Below are positions 1-6,400 of a stretch of DNA of 11,317 bases, one piece after another. The translations under genes and the position numbers were made by a program. Numbering within the stretch: the first letter of the stretch is position 1; every line of letters starts with the position of its first letter. The notes under the pieces were generated by a model. It did no database searches and was not told the DNA's origin. It saw only the letters and a list, made by a program, of their open reading frames with translations. This stretch comes from Candidatus Glassbacteria bacterium RIFCSPLOWO2_12_FULL_58_11 (GTDB lineage Bacteria; Gemmatimonadota; Glassbacteria; GWA2-58-10), in the NCBI GenBank assembly GCA_001780825.1, contig MFIX01000021.1, positions 1-11,317 of the forward strand, in the 5' to 3' direction.

Positions 1-86
1 GTCAGCGTCGTCTTCCCGTGGTCCACGTGTCCTATCGTCCCGACGTTCACATGTGGTTTCGTCCGCTCAAATTTCTTCTTGGCCAT
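1..86 (-). CDS. tuf: Elongation factor Tu, N-terminal fragment (truncated by window edge)
   Basis: Only the first 28 codons and two bases of the next are inside the window; the gene runs off the left edge. The visible protein begins MAKKKFERTKPHVNVGTIGH and continues through VDHGKTTL, so the complete P-loop (GHVDHGKT, residues 19-26) of a translational GTPase is present. That exact motif with the KPHVNVGTIGH lead-in is diagnostic of EF-Tu, which delivers aminoacyl-tRNA to the ribosomal A site as a GTP ternary complex. The ATG start at 84-86 is preceded by a strong AAGGAG ribosome binding site at 8 bases. It lies 55 bases downstream of fusA on the same strand, the usual str-operon position. 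Whether this is the only tuf copy in the genome cannot be seen here. Confidence 0.96.
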   Translation of the reverse strand, partial: MAKKKFERTKPHVNVGTIGHVDHGKTTL

Positions 87-94
87 CGCAAATA

Positions 95-100
95 CTCCTT
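95..100 (-). promoter_or_regulatory. Ribosome binding site of tuf
   Basis: AAGGAG on the minus strand lies 8 bases upstream of the tuf ATG. It is the longest Shine-Dalgarno match ahead of any gene start in the window, fitting the very high translation expected of EF-Tu. The surrounding 55-base spacer (87-141) is strikingly AT-rich compared with the genes, which should keep the start site unstructured. Confidence 0.85.
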
Positions 101-141
101 AAGACATTGAAATTTCTAAAGTAATACTTTTTAACAATTAT

Positions 142-2226
142 TTATTGTCTGGTTCCGGCAAGGATAGTTTCCGCGCGCTCCCGGCTTACCTGGGCGTACT
201 GGGCGAACTGCATCGAAAATACCGCCCGGCCCTGGGTCAGGGATCGCAGGCTGGTGGCATAGCCGAACATCTTACACAGCGGCACCGAGGCGTTGACCAC
301 CTGTGCGCTCTTTTTCTGGCTCATGCCCCGGACCTTAGCCCCGCGGCTCGCCAGATCGCCCATTACGTCCCCCAGATATTCGGACGGCACAGTGACTTCA
401 ACATCGAACACCGGTTCCAGCAGGATCACGCCCGCCTTCTTAACCGCCTCCTTCATCGCCATCGAGCCGGCGATCTTGAAGGCCATTTCGCTGGAATCCA
501 CCTCGTGGTACGAACCATCGAGCAGCCGGGCATTGAGGTCCACCAGCGGATAGCCGGCCTCGCCGCCGCTGAGCAAGCCTTCCCGAATCCCCTGCTCGAC
601 GGGCTGAATATATTCGCGGGGGACATTGCCTCCGACAATCTTGTTTTCGAAATGAAAGCCCTTGCCCCGCTCCAGAGGCTCAAAATCCATTTTTATGTGA
701 GCGTACTGACCGTGGCCGCCGGTCTGGCGGACGAACTTGACTTCCACGTGGGCCGAATGGGCCAGAGTCTCGCGGTAGGCCACCTGCGGCGGACCGACAT
801 TAGCGCCCACCTTGAACTCCCTGAGCATGCGGTCGACCAGGATTTCCAGGTGCAGCTCACCCATGCCGGAGATCAGGGTCTGGCCGGTCTCTGAATCGAC
901 GTTGACCTGGAAAGTCGGGTCCTCTTCCGAGAGCTTGTCCAGTGCGGTGTCGAGCTTGTCCTGATCCGCCTTGGTTTTCGGCTCGATGGCCACGGAGATC
1001 ACCGGCTCGGGGAAGACCATTTTTTCCAGCAGGATCGGATGGGCCTGATCGCAGAGCGTATCGCCGGTCTTGGCGTCTTTCAGGCCGATCACCGCGGCGA
1101 TATCGCCGCAATATAGCTGCTCGCGCTCCTCGCGCTTGTTGGCGTGCATTTGCAGGATCCGGCTGATCCGCTCTCTTTTGCCCTTGCTGCTGTTATAGAT
1201 CATGGAGCCGGCTTTCAGCACGCCTGAGTACGCCCGGACAAAAGTGAGCCGACCGACAAACGGGTCGGTCATAATCTTGAACGCCAGACCGCTGAACGGC
1301 TCGTCATCCGCGGCCATCCGCTTGACCATCGTATCTTCATGCACGGGGTGATGACCCATAACGGGGGGGATATCCACAGGGGAGGGCAGATAATCGGTAA
1401 CCGCATCGAGCAGCTTCTGTACGCCCTTATTCTTGAAAGCGCTGCCGCAGAGGATCGGAATGACATCCACGCCGACCGTGGCCTTCCGTATGGCATGCTT
1501 TACCAGCTCTTCATCCTCTACTTCCTCATGGTCGAGGTAGGCAGCCATCAAATCATCATCGAACTCGCTCAGCAGCTCGAGCATCTGGTGACGGGCTTTT
1601 TTGGCCTCCTCCAGCAGGTCCTTCGGGATATCCACTTCCTCGTAAACCACCCCCTGGGTGCTGTCCTGCCAGACCACGCCGCGCATGATAACCAGGTCGA
1701 CCAGGCCGGTAAAAAGCTCCTCGCTGCCAAATGGTATCTGCAGGAGCAGCGGGCGGGCGCCGAGGCGGGTTTTTATCATCTCCACGGCATGGTAGAAATC
1801 CGCGCCGGCGCGGTCCATCTTATTGATAAACGCCATCCTGGGGACACCGTAGCGGTCGGCCTGGCGCCAGACCGTCTCGGACTGCGGCTCTACTCCGCCG
1901 ACCGCACAAAAGACCACGATCGCCCCATCCAGCACGCGCAGGCTGCGCTCCACTTCCACGGTAAAATCCACGTGGCCCGGAGTGTCGATAATATTGATCC
2001 GGTAGTCTTTCCAGAAGCAGGTGGTGGCCGCGGAGGTAATCGTTATGCCGCGCTCCTTCTCCTGCTCCATCCAGTCCATCGTGGCCGCTCCGTCATGCAC
2101 CTCGCCCATCCGGTGAAGCTTGCCGGTATAGAACAGAATCCGCTCGGTAAGAGTGGTCTTCCCGGCATCGATATGGGCCATGATACCGATATTTCTGATT
2201 TTTTCCAGTGAAACCTGTCTGGTCAT
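142..2226 (-). CDS. fusA: Elongation factor G (translocation GTPase)
   Basis: Encodes a 694-residue EF-G, the GTPase that moves tRNAs and mRNA through the ribosome after peptide bond formation and acts with RRF in ribosome recycling. All G-domain motifs are visible: AHIDAGKT (17-24), RGITIT with the G2 threonine (59-64), DTPGH (81-85), NKMD (135-138) and GSAFKNKG (261-268). Later parts include the domain IV region with TGGHGQYAH and the C-terminal stretch MFGYATSLRSLTQGRA, typical of domain V. The length matches canonical EF-G (about 690-705). I chose the ATG at 2224-2226 because MTRQVSLEKIRNIGIMAH fits the family N-terminus; the frame is open to a TTG at 2265, but the extra 13 residues are not family-like. 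The Shine-Dalgarno is weak (GAG, 8 bases upstream). It follows rpsG by 167 bases and precedes tuf by 55. The stop is TAA. It looks like the canonical housekeeping EF-G rather than a tetracycline-resistance or specialised paralogue. Confidence 0.97.
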   Translation of the reverse strand: MTRQVSLEKIRNIGIMAHIDAGKTTLTERILFYTGKLHRMGEVHDGAATMDWMEQEKERGITITSAATTCFWKDYRINIIDTPGHVDFTVEVERSLRVLDGAIVVFCAVGGVEPQSETVWRQADRYGVPRMAFINKMDRAGADFYHAVEMIKTRLGARPLLLQIPFGSEELFTGLVDLVIMRGVVWQDSTQGVVYEEVDIPKDLLEEAKKARHQMLELLSEFDDDLMAAYLDHEEVEDEELVKHAIRKATVGVDVIPILCGSAFKNKGVQKLLDAVTDYLPSPVDIPPVMGHHPVHEDTMVKRMAADDEPFSGLAFKIMTDPFVGRLTFVRAYSGVLKAGSMIYNSSKGKRERISRILQMHANKREEREQLYCGDIAAVIGLKDAKTGDTLCDQAHPILLEKMVFPEPVISVAIEPKTKADQDKLDTALDKLSEEDPTFQVNVDSETGQTLISGMGELHLEILVDRMLREFKVGANVGPPQVAYRETLAHSAHVEVKFVRQTGGHGQYAHIKMDFEPLERGKGFHFENKIVGGNVPREYIQPVEQGIREGLLSGGEAGYPLVDLNARLLDGSYHEVDSSEMAFKIAGSMAMKEAVKKAGVILLEPVFDVEVTVPSEYLGDVMGDLASRGAKVRGMSQKKSAQVVNASVPLCKMFGYATSLRSLTQGRAVFSMQFAQYAQVSRERAETILAGTRQ

Positions 2227-2281
2227 TTTCCCAACTCTATTGTCAGCGAAAAAATCCGATTTCAAAAGTTATGCGCAAAAG

Positions 2282-2310
2282 GCCGCCCAACGTACACTCA
2301 GGAGGGCGGC
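2282..2310 (-). terminator. GC hairpin with short U-run in the rpsG-fusA spacer (attenuator or weak terminator candidate)
   Basis: On the minus strand GCCGCCC (2310-2304) and GGGCGGC (2288-2282) form a perfect 7-bp all-GC stem with a 15-base loop. One C and then four T residues follow immediately (2281 to 2277). The shape is that of a rho-independent terminator, but the loop is long and the U-run short, so read-through into fusA is likely. It could set the ratio of ribosomal proteins to EF-G and EF-Tu or protect the 3' end of the rpsL-rpsG message. The structure is seen directly; its function is inferred. Confidence 0.4.
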
Positions 2311-2352
2311 GGCAGAATTATTGCAAGACACCCATCTGATGCAGGATTACCC

Positions 2353-2385
2353 CCCCGGCTCAGGCTCCTGATTCAGCCGCCGGGG
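2353..2385 (-). other. GC hairpin just downstream of the rpsG stop
   Basis: On the minus strand GCCGGGG and CCCCGGC sit as inverted arms at 2379-2385 and 2353-2359, giving a 7-bp stem with a 19-base loop that can itself pair partly (GGCT with AGCC). It begins 8 bases after the rpsG stop codon. A run of seven G residues (minus strand, 2350-2356) forms part of the 3' arm, and no U-run follows. That argues against an intrinsic terminator and leaves mRNA 3'-end protection, a ribosomal-protein binding site, or chance pairing in GC-rich sequence. Confidence 0.3.
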
Positions 2386-2393
2386 CTATTGCA

Positions 2394-2864
2394 CTACCAC
2401 CTGTAATGCGCGAAAGCCCGGTTGGCTTCCGCCATACGATGGGTATCCTCTTTTTTCTTGATCGTACTTCCCTCATTACGGTAACTGGCCAGAAGCTCGG
2501 CGGCCAGGCGTTCTTCCATGGTGCTTTCGTTGCGCTCCCGGGCAAAACCGATCAGCCAGCGAATGGCCAGAGCGGTCCTGCGCTCGGCCCGCACCTCGAC
2601 CGGAACCTGGTAAGTGGCCCCACCCACCCGGCGGCTTTTGACCTCCAGGCTGGGCTTGGCATTGTTTACCGCCTGCTTGAAAACATTCAATCCCGGCTGG
2701 CCGCTTTTTTCCTCGACCAGGGAGAGGCTCTTGTAAAAAATGGTCTCCGCCTTGCTCTTTTTACCCTTGTGCATCATGCAGTTGATAAACTTGCTGGCCA
2801 GGGGGCTCTGGAAGCGCGAGTCAGGCAGGATTTCCCTTTTATCGGCTACTTTTCTTCTGGACAT
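2394..2864 (-). CDS. rpsG: 30S ribosomal protein S7
   Basis: Encodes 156 residues, the standard length of bacterial S7, a primary 16S rRNA-binding protein that nucleates assembly of the 30S head and lies near the E site. The N-terminus MSRRKVADKREILPD, the central KSRRVGGATYQVPVEVR (76-92), RWLIGFARER (102-111) and the C-terminal HRMAEANRAFAHYRW (142-156) are all S7 hallmarks. The ATG at 2862-2864 has a close AGGGA ribosome binding site. Only 12 bases separate it from the rpsL stop, so the two are co-transcribed and probably translationally coupled. In E. coli S7 represses its own operon by binding a longer rpsL-rpsG spacer; a 12-base gap cannot hold that structure, so any feedback must use another site. 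The stop is TAG. Confidence 0.98.
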   Translation of the reverse strand: MSRRKVADKREILPDSRFQSPLASKFINCMMHKGKKSKAETIFYKSLSLVEEKSGQPGLNVFKQAVNNAKPSLEVKSRRVGGATYQVPVEVRAERRTALAIRWLIGFARERNESTMEERLAAELLASYRNEGSTIKKKEDTHRMAEANRAFAHYRW

Positions 2865-2876
2865 AATTCCCTATTC

Positions 2877-3251
2877 TCAGGCTTTCGGTTTTTTTGCGCC
2901 GTATTTCGAGCGGCTCTTTTTCCGGTCGTTGACACCGCTGGCATCCAGCGTGCCACGGATAATATGGTATCTTACGCCAGGCAAATCTTTCACTCTGCCG
3001 CCGCGGATAAGCACGATGGAGTGTTCCTGAAGGTTATGCCCTTCCCCGGGAATATATGAAGTTACCTCATAGCCATTAGTCAGACGGACACGGGCGACCT
3101 TTCTCAGCGCGGAATTCGGTTTCTTCGGCGTGGTCGTGTAAACACGCGTACAGACGCCTCTCCGTTGAGGGCACGCGGTAAGCGCCGGCGCCGAAGTTTT
3201 GGCTTTAAGCGATTTCCGGCCGCGCCGGACCAGCTGATTAATCGACGGCAA
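2877..3251 (-). CDS. rpsL: 30S ribosomal protein S12 (TTG start)
   Basis: Encodes S12, the 30S protein at the decoding centre that monitors codon-anticodon pairing. Conserved stretches are INQLVRRGRK (4-13), RGVCTRVYTTTPKKPNSALR (31-50), SYIPGEGHNLQEHS (65-78) and RVKDLPGVRYH (86-96), ending SKYGAKKPKA. Lys43, Lys44 and Lys88 (E. coli K42, K43, K87) are wild type, predicting streptomycin sensitivity; Asp89 is the residue that RimO methylthiolates in E. coli. The frame is open to an ATG at 3263 that would give a MEVC-LPSINQ N-terminus, but that ATG overlaps the GGAGG ribosome binding site and has no site of its own. Starting at the TTG (3249-3251), 5 bases after GGAGG, gives MPSINQL and exactly 124 residues, the family norm. 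It is the first gene after the promoter at 3281-3309. The stop is TGA. Confidence 0.95.
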   Translation of the reverse strand: MPSINQLVRRGRKSLKAKTSAPALTACPQRRGVCTRVYTTTPKKPNSALRKVARVRLTNGYEVTSYIPGEGHNLQEHSIVLIRGGRVKDLPGVRYHIIRGTLDASGVNDRKKSRSKYGAKKPKA

Positions 3252-3256
3252 ACATA

Positions 3257-3261
3257 CCTCC
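3257..3261 (-). promoter_or_regulatory. Ribosome binding site that fixes the rpsL TTG start
   Basis: GGAGG on the minus strand lies 5 bases before the TTG at 3249-3251. It is contained within the first two codons of the alternative ATG start at 3263 and ends only one base before an out-of-frame ATG at 3253-3255. The spacing therefore favours TTG as the S12 initiation codon. The call rests on spacing plus the S12 family N-terminus. Confidence 0.8.
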
Positions 3262-3280
3262 ATAAGGTAAAGAGCTGTTT

Positions 3281-3309
3281 AAGTTAGTGATCTGAACCTG
3301 ATTTGTCAA
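3281..3309 (-). promoter_or_regulatory. Sigma-70-type promoter for the rpsL-rpsG-fusA-tuf (str) genes
   Basis: On the minus strand a perfect -35 hexamer TTGACA (3309-3304) is followed by a 17-base spacer and the -10 hexamer TAACTT (3286-3281). An AT-rich tract with six consecutive T residues lies just upstream of the -35, resembling an UP element. The predicted start is near 3274, leaving a leader of about 23 bases before the rpsL TTG. The whole element lies in the rpoC-rpsL spacer, downstream of a terminator-like hairpin, so position and sequence agree. The -10 is imperfect, and the transcription start is inferred. Confidence 0.75.
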
Positions 3310-3324
3310 CAAAAAACTAACCTT
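3281..3324 (-). promoter_or_regulatory. Imperfect inverted repeat framing the str promoter (possible operator)
   Basis: On the minus strand AAGGTTAGT (3324-3316) and ACTAACTT (3288-3281) are inverted copies that match over 8 positions with one extra G. The arms lie just upstream of the -35 and directly over the -10, with the promoter core between them. The spacer also contains the direct repeat TCAG-GT-TCAG. This could be an operator for a dimeric regulator, but the arms are short and AT-rich, so chance is a real alternative. Confidence 0.25.
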
Positions 3325-3346
3325 CCACGGGACGTCCAGCAAGGCT

Positions 3347-3372
3347 AAAAGCTGGCCCGGCCAGGGCCGGCT
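3347..3372 (-). terminator. Terminator-like hairpin at the end of the rpoBC transcript
   Basis: On the minus strand AGC-C-GGCCC (3372-3364) pairs with GGGCC-A-GCT (3358-3350): 5 GC pairs, one C/A mismatch, then 3 more pairs, around a 5-base loop TGGCC. The stem runs directly into four T residues (3350-3347). It lies 47 bases after the rpoC stop and upstream of the str promoter, where a terminator between two transcription units belongs. The short U-run suggests partial rather than complete termination. Confidence 0.55.
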
Positions 3373-3389
3373 CAAAAGGCTCGCGATCC

Positions 3390-3412
3390 CCCGCCGGCGG
3401 ACTTCCGGCAGG
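3390..3412 (-). other. Stable GC hairpin immediately after the rpoC stop
   Basis: On the minus strand CCTGCCGG (3412-3405) pairs with CCGGCGGG (3397-3390) over 8 positions around a 7-base loop. The one non-Watson-Crick position is a U·G wobble in the minus-strand RNA, whereas it would be a C/A mismatch in the plus-strand RNA. That fits a structure formed in the rpoC transcript. It starts 6 bases after the TAG stop. No U-run follows directly, so it may stabilise the message or cooperate with the terminator-like hairpin at 3347-3372. Confidence 0.4.
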
Positions 3413-3418
3413 CCTGAA

Positions 3419-6400
3419 CTAGAGCTGTATCTCCTGCTCGATGGCGGTCTCTTTCTCCACTTCCTCCTCCTCGGGGGATTTGGGGAAGATGACATCCTTG
3501 TAACGCAGCAGTCCGGTGCCGGCCGGGATCGGGTGGCCGATGATGATATTCTCTTTCAGGCCGAGCAGGTTGTCGCGCATCCCGTTGATCGCCGCCTCGG
3601 TCAGAACGCGGGTGGTCTCCTGGAAGGAGGCCGCCGAGATGAAGCTGCTGGTGGTAAGGCTGGCCTTGGTGATTCCGAGCAACTGCGGCATACTTGTGGC
3701 CGGCTCTCCGCCTTCCTTGATCACCCGCTCGTTTTCGCGGCGGAACTGGTGCTTGTCCACGCTCTCGCCTTCGAGGTAATTGGTGTCGCCGGGGTTGACG
3801 ATGTTCACCTTGTTGAGCATCTGGCGCACAATCACCCCGATATGCTTGTCGTTAATCTTCACGCCCTGCAGGCGGTAAACTTCCTGGGTTTCGTTGAGCA
3901 GGTACTCCTGGACCGCCCGCGGTCCCTTGATCCGCAGAATGTCGTGCGGGTTGATCGGGCCCTCGCTCAGGCGGTCGCCGGAGCGCACCCAGTCGCCCTC
4001 GTGCACGCGCAGGTGCTTGCCGTAAGGGATCAGGTATTCGCGCGGCTCGCCGACTTCCGGAGAGACGATGATCTGGCGGTTGCCGCGGATGATCTTGCCG
4101 AAAGTCACCCGGCCGTCGATCTCGGTAATTACCGCGGGGTCCTTGGGCTTGCGAGCCTCGAAAAGCTCGGCCACGCGGGGCAGGCCGCCGGTGATGTCGC
4201 GGGTCTTGTAAATTTCGCGGCTGAGCTTGGCCAGGATGGTCCCGGCCGTCACCTCTTCCCCATCGTTGATCTGAAGATAGGCGCCGGTGGGGATGATGAA
4301 GTCACGAATCTTCTCGCCTTTCGCGTCCAGAATCTCGATATGCGGGTGATAGGATTTCTCGCGGTCATCGATGATCACGCGCTGGCGGCGTCCGGTTATT
4401 TCATCGAGCTCCTCGCGCAGGGTAATATCCTCGAAAATATCGTCGAAGTTAATCTTGCCCGCGGTATCGGTCAGAATCGGGTTGGAGTGCGGGTCCCATT
4501 CGAAGAGCAGCTGTTCCGCCTCGACCTTGTCTCCATCCTTGACCTGGATCGTCGCCCCGTAAGGCACAGTGGAGCGTCCCCTGACCCGGTCCTCACTATC
4601 CTTGATCACTATTTCACCTTCGCGGCTGACCACGATCGTGTTGCCCTCGCTGTTGGTCACCGAGACGATATTATCGTAGTGCACGGAACCATCGACCGGC
4701 GAATTCTTGCGCGACTGGGCCGCAATGCGGCTCGCCGTGCCGCCGTAATGGAAAGTCCGCAGGGTCAGCTGGGTCCCGGGCTCGCCGATACTCTGGGCGG
4801 CGATTATCCCGACCGCCTCGCCGATCTCCACCATCCGCATCGTCGCCAGGTCCCGGCCGTAGCATTTCTGGCACAGGCCGCGCTCGGATTCGCAGGTGAG
4901 CACGGAGCGGATTCGCACTTTCTCGATTCCGCATTCCTCGGCCCGGGCCGCGGAATCATCATCGATAGTCGCGCCGGCGCGGATAATCACGATCGGGTTG
5001 CCTTCCGGGTCCTTGTTGATCGGATCGTAGACATCCTCCAGGCCGGTCCGGCCGACAATCCGGTCTTTCAGCGGCTCGATCACTTCCTCGGCCTCTTTCA
5101 GGGCGGAGATATCGAGTCCCATAATCGTGCCGCAGTCCTCCTCGGTAATCGTCACATCCTGGCAGACATCCACCAGGCGGCGGGTCAGGTAACCGGCATC
5201 CGCGGTTTTCAGCGCGGTGTCGGCCAGACCCTTACGGGCGCCGTGGGTCGAGATGAAATACTCCAGCACGGTCAGGCCTTCCCGGAAATTGGAAGTGATC
5301 GGCGCCTCGATAATCTCGCCCACCTGGCCGGTAATCTTTTTCTGCGGTTTCGCCATCAGCCCGCGCATGCCGGCGAGCTGACGAATCTGTTCGCGGCTGC
5401 CCCGGGCCCCCGAGTCGGCCATCATGTAGATCGGGTTGAAACCCTCCGTGCTCTTGCGCAGGGCGGTAAACATCTCCTTGGCCACATCGCTGGTGGTGTG
5501 GGTCCAGGTGTCGATTACCTTATTGTAGCGCTCGCCGTCGGTGATCGCCCTTTGCTGATAGGCCTGGGTAATCGCCTCAACCTCCTTGCGCGCGGCCTGG
5601 AGCAGATCGGCCTTGCGCTTGGGGATCAGCATGTCCGTCACCCCGACAGTCATGCCGGCCCAGGTAGCGTAGCGGAAACCGATTTCCTTGAGGTCATCCA
5701 GGAAGTTGACCGTGCTCTTGAGCCCGGAGACCGCATAGCTCTGGAAAACCAGGGTGCTCAGGGCGCTTTTTTTCATTTCCCGGTTGATGAAACCCAGTTC
5801 TTTGGGGACGATCTGGTTGAAAATCACCCGGCCGACAGTAGTTTCCTCGAAGCGGTCGTTAACTTTCAGAAAAATCCGGTCGTGAAGTTTGATATAGTCG
5901 TTCTCAAGCAGCCGGATTACATCATTCGCATCCGTGTAACGAGGAGCTTTGTAGTCCGGGTCCTCCTTGTAGCGCTCCCGAGTCAGGTAATAGCAGCCGA
6001 GGACGATATCCTGGCTCGGACTGGCCACCGGAGTGCCGTTGGAGGGCAGCAGGATGTTGTTCGAGCTGAGCATCAGCACGCGGCACTCGATCTGCGCCTC
6101 GTAGGACAGAGGCACGTGCACCGCCATCTGATCGCCGTCAAAATCAGCATTGAACGCCGGACAGACCATCGGATGGACCCGGATCGCCTTGCCCTCGACC
6201 AGGATCGGCTCGAAGGCCTGTATCCCGAGACGGTGAAGGGTGGGCGCGCGGTTGAGCAGCACCGGGTGGTCGCGGACAATCTCCTCGAGGATGTCCCAAA
6301 CCTCGGGGCGCTCTTTCTCGACCAGTTTCTTGGCGCTTTTGACGGTCTGGACGAATCCCTTTTCCTCGAGCTTGCGGATGATGAAGGGCTTGAACAGGTC

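Noticed and set aside
1339..2211. A 290-codon plus-strand frame, and a similar one at 145-894, opposite fusA.
   Set aside because: Both are in register with fusA codons, which encode canonical EF-G. They are codon-bias shadows.
2227..2265. An upstream in-frame TTG start for fusA adding MKSDFFADNRVGK.
   Set aside because: EF-G proteins start close to the LEKIRNIGIMAHIDAGKT segment. The ATG at 2226 fits, and the extra residues do not resemble the family.
2227..2270. A possible promoter just before fusA (TTGAAA with a downstream GACAAT).
   Set aside because: The spacer would be only 15 bases, the -10 would lie about 14 bases from the ATG, and alternative spacings give poor hexamers.
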